Positions 8,022-15,419 of a stretch of DNA of 51,396 nt are shown piece by piece. The first letter of the stretch is position 1. Every line of letters starts with the position of its first letter. The notes under the pieces are model-generated. The model was not told where the DNA came from. It made no database searches and was given only the letters and a program-made list of their open reading frames with translations. The position numbers and the translations under genes are program-made. The DNA is taken from NCBI GenBank assembly GCA_014239265.1, contig JAAZZH010000007.1:1-51396 (forward strand). Direction: 5' to 3'. This DNA is from Actinomycetota bacterium (GTDB lineage Bacteria > Actinomycetota > Acidimicrobiia > Actinomarinales > Actinomarinaceae).

Positions 8022-9302
8022 TTAAGATCCAAAATCTATTGATTTAAGAACTTCTTCTTCATCACCTGTAGTGATCGCCCATACGTCGTATGTACTTGCA
8101 GTTGGATCACCTTGTTCATCAAGATTTATATCTCCAGATGCACCTTTGTAGTCTACATTTTCTCCTGCAGCTACTAAAGCCCAACATTCGACACCGATAC
8201 ATGCAGTACCGTTACCTGATGCTTCAACTAATCCTGACGCAATGTCAGCACCAGTTACACCATTAGCAGCAGCAGATATTGCCATTACCATTATGGCATC
8301 ATAAGCTTGAGCTGAATATGGAGCTGGAGCTTCACCAAATTTTTCCTGGTAAGCAGCTGTGAATGCATCTAATGCAACACCAGCTGTTGATCCTGGAGCA
8401 GTTCCTTTGAACCCATCCAAGGCGTTACCTAGTCCACATTCTGAACTGAGGTTTGCACCTCTTACACCATCTGTAAAGTACCAAGGTGTGCTTAGATAAT
8501 CTTGCTCGAAAGCTGATTTAAGAACACCACAACCAGTTTCTGGAAATAATATTCCGACAATTGAGTCAGAACCATTTTTACCAGCTTGGGTTACTTCAGA
8601 TGCAAATTCTGTTGCTTCTTGTGAGTGATAAACAATAGTGTCTACACTTCCACCAAGCGCTTCAAAAGACGAAGCAGTAGCTTCTGCTAAACCTCTACCG
8701 TATGAATCTGCTCTTGAAATAATTGAAACGGAAGTATGTCCATCATCAATTAAAACTTGAGCCAATACAGCACCTTGCAATAAATCTGAAGGAGCGGTTC
8801 TTGCATAAAATCCACCATTCTTTATTTTTGTAAATTGTGGGGATGTGTTTGAAGGGGATACCATAACGACTTCTGCAGCAATAGCAGTATCGATAATTGC
8901 TAGTGATATACCACTAGCTGCAGCACCCATAACTCCTTGTGCACCATCGGCAATAAGAGAGTTCAAACTTGCTAAAGCTACATCTGGAGCTGTTCCAGAG
9001 TCACCTTGTACCCAGACAACAGGTTGTCCGTTTACACCACCGGCTGCATTAATTTGCTCTACAGCAAGAATCGCACCTGATTCAATACCAGGTCCCAAGA
9101 AAGCTAAATCACCTGTTAATGGCATTAATGTACCAAGAACTAATGGGTCAGCTACAGGTGCAGCGACAGTGGTTGCAGGTGCTTCGGTAGTTGCAGGAGC
9201 TTCAGTTGCTACTGGCTCTTCAACTACTTCATCAGCTGTTCCACAAGCTGCGGCGAAAATTGCAAGTACTGCGATTAATGCAATAAGTTTGCGATTTTTC
9301 AT
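8022..9302 (-). CDS. livK: Branched-chain amino-acid type ABC transporter substrate-binding lipoprotein LivK
   Basis: This 426-residue secreted lipoprotein has a signal peptide with lipobox ending at C20 ('IFAAAC'). A Thr/Ala/Pro/Glu-rich linker of about 30 residues ('TEAPATTEAPATT' repeats) likely spans the cell wall. A Leu/Ile/Val-binding type I periplasmic-binding fold follows from about residue 53 ('LVLGTLMPLTGDLAFLG'). It would capture substrate outside the membrane for LivHMGF. It lies on the opposite strand, convergent with the other subunits, so it has its own promoter and can be expressed to a different level. The ATG is preceded by an AAAGGAAA ribosome-binding site. Its upstream region carries two palindromes (listed separately). 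Confidence 0.93.
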   Translation of the reverse strand: MKNRKLIALIAVLAIFAAACGTADEVVEEPVATEAPATTEAPATTVAAPVADPLVLGTLMPLTGDLAFLGPGIESGAILAVEQINAAGGVNGQPVVWVQGDSGTAPDVALASLNSLIADGAQGVMGAAASGISLAIIDTAIAAEVVMVSPSNTSPQFTKIKNGGFYARTAPSDLLQGAVLAQVLIDDGHTSVSIISRADSYGRGLAEATASSFEALGGSVDTIVYHSQEATEFASEVTQAGKNGSDSIVGILFPETGCGVLKSAFEQDYLSTPWYFTDGVRGANLSSECGLGNALDGFKGTAPGSTAGVALDAFTAAYQEKFGEAPAPYSAQAYDAIMVMAISAAANGVTGADIASGLVEASGNGTACIGVECWALVAAGENVDYKGASGDINLDEQGDPTASTYDVWAITTGDEEEVLKSIDFGS

Positions 9303-9317
9303 ATTTTTTAATTTTCC

Positions 9318-9332
9318 TTTCAGTCACTGAAA
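9318..9332 (-). promoter_or_regulatory. Palindrome in livK leader (TTTCAGT-C-ACTGAAA)
   Basis: A perfect inverted repeat with 7-bp arms around a single central base lies about 16 nt upstream of the livK ATG and just before its ribosome-binding site. It could be an operator or could fold in the mRNA leader; I cannot assign a regulator. Confidence 0.45.
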
Positions 9333-9338
9333 ATAAAA

Positions 9339-9361
9339 ATTCCTACATAATTTGTAGGAAT
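9339..9361 (-). promoter_or_regulatory. Hairpin followed by T-rich run in livK leader (operator or attenuator)
   Basis: Perfect 9-bp arms, ATTCCTACA and TGTAGGAAT, enclose a 5-nt loop, about 37 nt upstream of livK. Read in the livK direction the hairpin is followed at once by TTTTATTTT, the layout of an intrinsic terminator. It could therefore attenuate livK transcription. A dyad operator is the alternative. Confidence 0.45.
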
Positions 9362-9426
9362 GTATTACAACAATAGCGTGTTTTTACTACTCTACAAATA
9401 GCATATTTAAATAATTTATACATAAA

Positions 9427-10437
9427 ATGACTGAAATACTTGAAAACATATTAAACACACTAAACAATCAAGAATATGTTGATATTTTGCTATATTTATT
9501 TATTTTTTACTTTTTATATTTTGGTTGGAAAAATGGCTCAATTATGGTTATTTTTTATATTTCAGCCTTATTACTGGCTATTTTTTCAAGTTTTAGATAC
9601 TCAGAACAAGTAGGAACATATATAAGTAATTGGCTTAACTCTGGAAGGCAATTATCTGAATTATTCGCAGGGGTAATTATTTTTATCGGAATAATCACTA
9701 TTTCATCGTTAATTCAGAATATTATTCTTTCTATCAAAGGTAAAAACGACACAGGAAGCAAGCTATTAGGCTCCATACTTTCTTTGCTGTTAAGTAACCT
9801 CATGCTGACTTTTGCTTTCACTATTGTTTCTTTAATTAACACAACTCCGCTTATAGAGAATTACCTTGAAAGATCAGAGTTGGTGTCTTTTTATACAGAT
9901 GCTGATGGTACACCCCAACAAGCACTTGAGGTAGTCATAGGCAATGATTTGTTAAAAGTAGTATCAAGAATTAAGGATTTAACAGGTCAATCATCAGTCG
10001 TAGTAGATGAGTTTGGATGTTTAGAGATACCGAAAGTTTCAAGACCAAAACTTCTTGCTAAAAATAGTGAATCAAGGGAGATGTTTGAAATTATTAATAT
10101 TGAAAGGATTAATGAGAATGTTGACCCGGTTGAATTTTCCCAAAGACTTTCAGACATAGCTAACGAGTATGCCTTTTTGATGTACGAAGAAGGATTTTGG
10201 TGTCATAAAAATCCTCTCAATGGACAACAAGTTGGAGACAGGCTCAGTGAGGTAGGCCTTCCCTACAAAACTGTTGCAGAAAATCTAGCTATTTCTTCAA
10301 CCCTTGTTTCTGGTCATGAAAGTTTAATGAGCTCAGAAACACACAAAAATACAATATTGGATCGTGAATTTAAAAGAGTAGGTGTGGGAATAGTTTCTGG
10401 TCCACTAGGTCTAATTATCGTGCAAATATTTCAATGA
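9427..10437 (+). CDS. CvpA-like membrane domain fused to a CAP/SCP (cysteine-rich secretory protein-like) domain
   Basis: This 336-residue protein has two parts. Residues about 15-145 hold four hydrophobic helices arranged like the CvpA/colicin V production family ('FLYFGWKNGSIMVIFYISALLLAIF', split over helices 1-2). Residues about 215-336 match a bacterial CAP/SCP domain: 'MFEIINIERINENVDPVEFSQRLSDIA', then a conserved H near 'WCHKN', 'ENLAIS', 'SSETHKNTILDREFKRVGVG' and a final 'GLIIVQIF' strand. The CAP histidines and glutamate (H of 'CHKN', E of 'AENL', H of 'ETHKN') are present. The CAP domain is predicted to lie outside the membrane. In mycobacterial MarP, CvpA-type helices instead carry a serine protease. 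Function is unknown. It overlaps the next ORF by 4 nt. Confidence 0.75.
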   Translation: MTEILENILNTLNNQEYVDILLYLFIFYFLYFGWKNGSIMVIFYISALLLAIFSSFRYSEQVGTYISNWLNSGRQLSELFAGVIIFIGIITISSLIQNIILSIKGKNDTGSKLLGSILSLLLSNLMLTFAFTIVSLINTTPLIENYLERSELVSFYTDADGTPQQALEVVIGNDLLKVVSRIKDLTGQSSVVVDEFGCLEIPKVSRPKLLAKNSESREMFEIINIERINENVDPVEFSQRLSDIANEYAFLMYEEGFWCHKNPLNGQQVGDRLSEVGLPYKTVAENLAISSTLVSGHESLMSSETHKNTILDREFKRVGVGIVSGPLGLIIVQIFQ

Positions 10438-10727
10438 GTTATTCACCAGTACCTTTAATTAATGGATTAATAGCTGATACACAAAAATATTTAATCTCAT
10501 TAGATATTAAAATCGCAAAAAAAGAAATAGACTTATTACAACAAGCATTATCAAGTGAATTAACTAAAAATGTAAGTCTCCAAACGAATACACCCACTCA
10601 AATAGTAAATACTTTTTTGGTAGAAAATTATGAATTGTCTAACAAACTTACTCCAAGAAGTTTTTCTGAGGAAACTTTTTTTTTAATAATGCAATGGGGA
10701 GTCCATAAGGCTTCTAAGGTTTCTTAA
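10434..10727 (+). CDS. Small hypothetical protein, coupled to the CvpA-CAP gene
   Basis: I do not recognise this 97-residue, mostly helical, soluble-looking protein. The ATG overlaps the upstream stop (ATGA), and the next gene starts 4 nt after its stop, so it is most likely real and co-translated. It has no signal peptide or membrane segment. Leu/Lys/Glu-rich helices occupy about residues 10-45. Confidence 0.6.
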   Translation: MSYSPVPLINGLIADTQKYLISLDIKIAKKEIDLLQQALSSELTKNVSLQTNTPTQIVNTFLVENYELSNKLTPRSFSEETFFLIMQWGVHKASKVS

Positions 10728-10731
10728 AAAG

Positions 10732-12015
10732 GTGAATAAGGTCAAAAGTGACATATGGAATAATTCCTATCCAATTTTTATCTGGTTAGTAACAGAACCT
10801 ATTGTTGGACTTGTAGACTCTAAAATTGCTGGTCTTTTAGGAGAGCGTTCACTATCAGGAGTGGGTATTGGGGAAACAATTTACTTTGTCTTAGTTTGGG
10901 TGTTTATTTTTTTGGCCTATGGTACGACCCCCTTGGTAGCTAAATTAAATACTCAGCAAAAATTTAGAAGCCTTAAGTATTTTGTTAACTATGGAAGAAA
11001 TATGTCCCTTTTACTAGGTGTATTAGGAACACTGCTTATATTTATTTTTTCAGAAAACTTAATAGGTTCTTTTGACCCATCTTTAGAGGTTGAAAAAGAA
11101 GCAAGAATCTATCTATGGATTAGAAGTATTGGAATTACTTTTTACCTAGTAAATATGCATTCAACTGCTGTTTTGAGAGGTTTAAGGTATCCTAAAATAA
11201 CTTTACAAAGCGCTCTTCTTGTATCTACACTTAATATCTTTTTTAGCTATTGTTTTGCAATCATACTTGATTATGGAATTCTAGGAATTGGCTTAGCTAG
11301 TACCCTCTCTTTTCTTATCACTTCTATTTATTCATCATCAGTACAAAGAAGTAAGTTACGATTATTAACCCAATCAAATGAAAATGTTGATAAAAATTAT
11401 TTAAGAAAAAAATTCTTTTCTATTGGATTTCAAATTCTTCTAAGATCCATATTTTTAACTGGATTTATGACAGTATTAAGAAACCAAGCGTCATTGTTGT
11501 CCATGAAGGACATCGCAATTCAACATGTTTTATTGCAACTCTGGTCATTTGGCTATGTAGCAATTGATTCAATAGCAATAGCATCTCAAACTCTAATATC
11601 AGAACACATATCAAAAGGAATCAAATACTATAAATCTGAACTGTATTCAAACTTGATACAGTTAACTGCAGTCATTTCTATATTTCTTTTAACAACAAGC
11701 TATTTGTTTTTAGATAAGTTAATAATCTTTTTTGCTGGAGAATCTTTTTCTCAACTTAGTAATACTCAATTGAGACTCTTGTTTTCTATAAGTTTATTTT
11801 TTGGAAGCTTTGCTTTCCTTTGGGACGGAGTGCTACTGGGTCTAGATAAAGTTTATGAATTTGCATTTATAACCGTTTGGTCTTCAATTATAGGGATCGT
11901 ATTAGCCATCTACTTAATACAAAGAGATCCATCAATAATCTCTCTCTGGATTGCTTTAGTGGTATCACTAGTTATAAGAAGTTTCTTAGGGTTTAGATAT
12001 CAACGCACAGAATAG
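10732..12015 (+). CDS. MATE-family efflux protein (DinF-like)
   Basis: This 427-residue integral membrane protein has about twelve hydrophobic helices in two similar halves. The N-terminus 'IFIWLVTEPIVGLVDSKIAGLLG' followed by 'LSGVGIGETIYF' matches the first helices of MATE/DinF transporters, which export cationic compounds or lipid-like substrates using Na+ or H+ gradients. The GTG start lies 4 nt after the previous stop. Its stop is one base from the end of convergent rex. Substrate cannot be inferred. Confidence 0.85.
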   Translation: MNKVKSDIWNNSYPIFIWLVTEPIVGLVDSKIAGLLGERSLSGVGIGETIYFVLVWVFIFLAYGTTPLVAKLNTQQKFRSLKYFVNYGRNMSLLLGVLGTLLIFIFSENLIGSFDPSLEVEKEARIYLWIRSIGITFYLVNMHSTAVLRGLRYPKITLQSALLVSTLNIFFSYCFAIILDYGILGIGLASTLSFLITSIYSSSVQRSKLRLLTQSNENVDKNYLRKKFFSIGFQILLRSIFLTGFMTVLRNQASLLSMKDIAIQHVLLQLWSFGYVAIDSIAIASQTLISEHISKGIKYYKSELYSNLIQLTAVISIFLLTTSYLFLDKLIIFFAGESFSQLSNTQLRLLFSISLFFGSFAFLWDGVLLGLDKVYEFAFITVWSSIIGIVLAIYLIQRDPSIISLWIALVVSLVIRSFLGFRYQRTE

Positions 12016-12016
12016 A

Positions 12017-12661
12017 CTATTTTACTGCTTTTAAAACAGGTCTATCTAGGTAATAACTTAGTATTTGGAGTTCTTGTGATAGATCAACAGATCTAATCTG
12101 TACATCTGGAGTATTTTTTAGCAATACAGGAGCAAAATTTAATATCGACCTAACACCACATTCAATTAACTGGTCTGCAACTGATTGAGCGTATTCACCA
12201 GGAGTGGCGATTATTCCAATTGCTACACTGTACTTATCACAAACCTCTTTTAATTCAGAACTAGGCTTAACGACTAAGCCAGCTATTTGCTTATTTATTT
12301 TTTTGGGATCATCATCAAAAAGAGCAACTACGCCAAATCCTCTTTCTTTAAATCCTCCATAGTGAGCTAATGCTGAACCAAGGTTACCAACCCCAACTAT
12401 TACGGCACTCCATCCTTCCACTAAACCAAGCTCAAGTTGAATTTGGTTTCTAAGAGTTGAAATATCATAACCAACACCTCTAGTTCCTAATGTCCCTAAA
12501 TAGGAAAGATCTCTTCTGACCTGTGCATCATTAACTTTGGCAAGTTCAGCTAAAGTTTTTGATGATATACCTACTTCTGTTGAACCAACTTGTTCAAGGC
12601 ACTGTAAATAAAGAGGTAGTCTCTTTACAGTTGCTGGCGGTATTTTTTGATTTTCTTTCAC
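12017..12661 (-). CDS. rex: Redox-sensing transcriptional repressor Rex
   Basis: Rex is a dimeric NADH/NAD+-sensing repressor of respiratory genes. The 214-residue protein has an N-terminal winged helix (about 7-75) with 'IPPATVKRLPLYL' and the DNA-recognition segment 'DAQVRRDLSYLGTLGTRGVGY'. A Rossmann domain follows with the dinucleotide motif GxGxxG at 90-95 ('GVGNLG') and the acidic 'LFDDDP' at the end of the next strand. The last helix ('LSQELQILSYYLDR') is the domain-swapped dimer helix. The start is GTG at 12661. A perfect Rex-type operator sits before nuoA (14096-14113), 1.4 kb away, linking regulator and target. Confidence 0.95.
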   Translation of the reverse strand: MKENQKIPPATVKRLPLYLQCLEQVGSTEVGISSKTLAELAKVNDAQVRRDLSYLGTLGTRGVGYDISTLRNQIQLELGLVEGWSAVIVGVGNLGSALAHYGGFKERGFGVVALFDDDPKKINKQIAGLVVKPSSELKEVCDKYSVAIGIIATPGEYAQSVADQLIECGVRSILNFAPVLLKNTPDVQIRSVDLSQELQILSYYLDRPVLKAVK

Positions 12662-12778
12662 TAATGCACAATCTAATGAACTAATAAATTTAACCTAAAT
12701 TACTACTTGATATTTTATTAGAGATTGGGAGTATAAATTAACGTTTTATCCCCATTTGAGTTAACTTAATAATATCTA

Positions 12779-14047
12779 ATGAAACAAGATGAAATATATG
12801 ACGTAATTATTGTTGGAGCTGGTCCAGCCGGAGCTAATACAGCTATCTCATACAAAAAATTAAGGCCTCAATTAAAAATTGCGATTTTTGACAAAGCACT
12901 ATTCCCTAGAGATAAGTCTTGCGGTGATGCCATTGGTCCAGGTGTAATAAATGCGTTAAAAAGATTTGGGAATGAGCACATATTAGATGGTGAACCAGAA
13001 GCGGTTTCAACAACTTTATTTGGGCCTAAAAACATAGGTATTCAAAATTATATTCCAGAGGTACAAAATAAAGAAGATTCTGTAGTTTATGTGATCCCAA
13101 GATTAGATTTGGACAATAGAATTTTTAACCTTGCAAAATCTTTAGATGTAGATTCTTTCGAGGAGTACAGATATTCTGGATTCATAAGAAATCAGGATGA
13201 GTCAATAAACGTTAGTTTTAAAAATCCATCAGGAGATAGTGAGACCTTTAAAACAACAATTCTAGTTGGGGCTGATGGAGCTAATTCGAGAGTCAGAAAA
13301 GACTTGAATCTGAGTCAAAACACAGATTGGCATAAAGCAATTGCTATTAGAGCGTATATTGATAGTCCTAACTATCTGGAAATTTTTAAAGAAAGATCAT
13401 TAATGTTTGAGATTAATGTATCTGCATTAAGAGGTTATGCTTGGGCGTTTCCGAGTAAGGGTACATTAATTAATATTGGGATAGGTATGCCCTTAAGTCT
13501 CTTTAAGAAAGAGGATAAAAACATTAATGAAATGTTGGATGACTTTGTTCAAACTTTAGAAAACAGGGGAGTGATAGTCGAAAATATCAGATTAGAAAAA
13601 AGCTACATGCTTCCCTTTGCTTCCTCTAGGCCAAAATTAGCTCATGATAAAGTAGCTTTAGTTGGAGATGCAGGTTCAATGATTAATCCAATGAGTGGAG
13701 AAGGCATATTTTATGGCATGGAAGCTGGTTTTTTACTTGCTGAAAATACACATGAATTAATCCAAAACAATAAAGGAGATATCAACAAGGGTATAAAGTC
13801 ATATGAAAAAAGTTTCAATAAACGCTTTTCGAAACATTATCTGAGCTGTGCGCTTGCCAGGCTAGTACTTCAAAGTCCCTATATGACTCAACGATTATTG
13901 TTAGTTGCATCAATTGATCAACACACAATAGATTTCGTAGTGGAACTATTGTTCGATGAAGCAAGACTGACATTAAAAGAAGTTTTTCTTTTAGGCATAA
14001 AGTTTTTATCCCCACTTTGGCTTCTAAGAATCATTAAAAACAAGTAA
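12779..14047 (+). CDS. Geranylgeranyl-reductase-family FAD-dependent oxidoreductase (probable menaquinone/isoprenoid-chain reductase)
   Basis: This 422-residue flavoprotein has the FAD-binding GxGxxG at 13-18 ('GAGPAG'), the family signature 'CGDAIGPG' (48-55), 'GADGANSRVR' in the middle, and the second FAD motif 'VGDAGSMINPMSGEGIFYGMEAG'. The family saturates isoprenoid chains. In actinobacteria the member next to nuoA is generally thought to act on menaquinone side chains (compare mycobacterial MenJ). That placement here, 79 bp before nuoA, makes quinone-tail reduction the best guess, as inference. The C-terminal ~60 residues contain a hydrophobic stretch that may associate with the membrane. 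Confidence 0.85.
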   Translation: MKQDEIYDVIIVGAGPAGANTAISYKKLRPQLKIAIFDKALFPRDKSCGDAIGPGVINALKRFGNEHILDGEPEAVSTTLFGPKNIGIQNYIPEVQNKEDSVVYVIPRLDLDNRIFNLAKSLDVDSFEEYRYSGFIRNQDESINVSFKNPSGDSETFKTTILVGADGANSRVRKDLNLSQNTDWHKAIAIRAYIDSPNYLEIFKERSLMFEINVSALRGYAWAFPSKGTLINIGIGMPLSLFKKEDKNINEMLDDFVQTLENRGVIVENIRLEKSYMLPFASSRPKLAHDKVALVGDAGSMINPMSGEGIFYGMEAGFLLAENTHELIQNNKGDINKGIKSYEKSFNKRFSKHYLSCALARLVLQSPYMTQRLLLVASIDQHTIDFVVELLFDEARLTLKEVFLLGIKFLSPLWLLRIIKNK

Positions 14048-14055
14048 TTAAGTAT

Positions 14056-14085
14056 TAGACATTAATCTTGATTTCCTAGTAAAAT
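14056..14085 (+). promoter_or_regulatory. Candidate promoter of the first nuo operon
   Basis: TAGACA (14056-14061) and TAAAAT (14080-14085) are separated by 18 bp, a plausible -35/-10 pair. Transcription would start near 14092, so the Rex site lies just downstream of the start point, where a bound repressor would block polymerase. Confidence 0.5.
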
Positions 14086-14095
14086 AAAACTAACT

Positions 14096-14113
14096 TTGTG
14101 AAAACTTTCACAA
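14096..14113 (+). promoter_or_regulatory. Rex operator in the nuoA leader
   Basis: The site TTGTGAA-AACT-TTCACAA is a perfect match to the published Rex consensus TTGTGAANNNNTTCACAA. It sits 13 nt before nuoA, overlapping the region just upstream of the AAAGGAGAG ribosome-binding site. With rex encoded in the same window, NADH-dependent relief of repression of the NADH-linked complex I is strongly suggested. Confidence 0.92.
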
Positions 14114-14126
14114 TTAAAGGAGAGAC

Positions 14127-14549
14127 ATGGTTGATTGGGCACCCATTTTAATAATGTTAATAATAGCTGTAGGCTTTGCCTTAGTTTCTTTAGGAGTTAG
14201 TTATCTTCTATCTCCAAAAAATCCAACTGCTGAAAAACTAGCACCTTATGAGTGTGGAATTTTCCCTGAAGAAGAACCCTCACAAAGGTTTCCAGTAAAG
14301 TTTTATATGGTGGCAATGTTATATATTGTCTTTGATATTGAAATAATTTTCCTACTTGCTTGGGCTACAAGATTTAATGAACTTGGATGGTACGGCATCC
14401 TCGTCATTGCTATTTTTAGTTTCTTTGTGCTTGAGACACTTTATTACGTATGGAAAAAAGGTGTTCTTGATTGGAATACACCAAGAAGAAGAAGATATTT
14501 TGAAAAAACATTATTCGAACCACAACCTCAACCGGAAAAGGTTGCTTAA
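14127..14549 (+). CDS. nuoA: NADH-quinone oxidoreductase subunit A (complex I, operon 1)
   Basis: This 140-residue membrane subunit has three hydrophobic helices. The conserved loop 'PYECGIFPE' (about 47-55) carries the Cys that lies near the quinone-access region, and '[21 protein letters not shown]' forms helix 2. It is the first gene of a full 14-gene operon A-N. A strong ribosome-binding site (AAAGGAGAG) precedes the ATG, and the Rex operator lies immediately upstream. The stop overlaps nuoB by one base (TAATG). Confidence 0.97.
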   Translation: MVDWAPILIMLIIAVGFALVSLGVSYLLSPKNPTAEKLAPYECGIFPEEEPSQRFPVKFYMVAMLYIVFDIEIIFLLAWATRFNELGWYGILVIAIFSFFVLETLYYVWKKGVLDWNTPRRRRYFEKTLFEPQPQPEKVA

Positions 14550-15010
14550 TGTATTCACCAGATAATATTTTTACAACAACAATTGATAAAGCGGTTAGAT
14601 GGTCACGCACTCAGTCAATGTGGCCAGTAACATTTGGCCTTGCGTGTTGCGCAATCGAAATGATGGCTGCCGGATCAGCCAAATATGATCTTGCTAGATA
14701 TGGAATGGAAGTATTTAGAGCTTCTCCTCGCCAGGCTGATCTAATGATTGTTGCAGGAAGAGTTTCACAGAAAATGGCTCCAGTATTGAGACAAGTATAT
14801 GACCAGATGGCAGAACCAAAATGGGTGATTGCTATGGGAGCATGTTCATCAACAGGTGGAATGTTTAATAATTATGCATTAGTACAAGGAGTTGATCACA
14901 TTGTGCCTGTAGACATCTATGTACCAGGTTGTCCTCCAGGGCCACAATCCTTAATGCACGGAATATTGACTCTTCATGACAAGATTATGGCTGGAGAAAT
15001 TAATAGATGA
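14549..15010 (+). CDS. nuoB: NADH-quinone oxidoreductase subunit B (cluster N2)
   Basis: This 153-residue peripheral subunit carries the terminal [4Fe-4S] cluster N2. The four ligands are visible as the tandem C33-C34 ('CCAIEMMA'), C99 ('GACSSTGG') and C128 ('VPGCPPGP'). It passes electrons to quinone at the NuoB/NuoD interface. It overlaps nuoA by 1 nt and nuoC by 4 nt. Confidence 0.98.
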   Translation: MYSPDNIFTTTIDKAVRWSRTQSMWPVTFGLACCAIEMMAAGSAKYDLARYGMEVFRASPRQADLMIVAGRVSQKMAPVLRQVYDQMAEPKWVIAMGACSSTGGMFNNYALVQGVDHIVPVDIYVPGCPPGPQSLMHGILTLHDKIMAGEINR

Positions 15011-15417
15011 ATGAAGTCCAACAGATAGAGGTAAATGAATACCACGATCACATTAAGTCCCTATTTGAAGAAGGGTACGAAATGATGATGGACCTTACTG
15101 CTGTTGATTGGTTTAGAAAAAAAGAACCAAGATTTGAAGTAGTAGTTAATCTTTTATCTCTTTCTAAGAACATCAGAAAGACAATTAAGGTTCAAGTCCC
15201 AGATGAAAATCTCACCATCCCCTCAATTACAGATATATATCCAGGAGCCAATTTTTACGAGAGAGAAGTGTTTGATATGTTTGGGATAGTCTTTGAAAAT
15301 CATCCTGACTTAACCAGAATTTTGATGCCGGATGACTGGATAGGGCACCCTCTCAGAAAAGACTACGGTTCTGGAAGAATTCCTGTCCAATTTAAAAATG
15401 CTCCGAGCGTGGATTAA
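15007..15417 (+). CDS. nuoC: NADH-quinone oxidoreductase subunit C (30 kDa), short form
   Basis: This 136-residue protein is clearly NuoC by '[10 protein letters not shown]', '[22 protein letters not shown]' and '[17 protein letters not shown]'. It is shorter than the copy in the second operon (183 residues) because the N-terminal strand region is reduced; the conserved core is intact. It contacts NuoB and NuoD in the connecting module. ATGA overlap with nuoB suggests coupling. Confidence 0.94.
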   Translation: MNEVQQIEVNEYHDHIKSLFEEGYEMMMDLTAVDWFRKKEPRFEVVVNLLSLSKNIRKTIKVQVPDENLTIPSITDIYPGANFYEREVFDMFGIVFENHPDLTRILMPDDWIGHPLRKDYGSGRIPVQFKNAPSVD

Positions 15418-15419
15418 TT

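Noticed and set aside
8845-9330. 161-codon open frame on plus, antisense to livK
   Set aside because: Low-complexity Ala/Thr/Ser-rich translation that mirrors the livK linker and signal region; the minus-strand protein is a clear family member.
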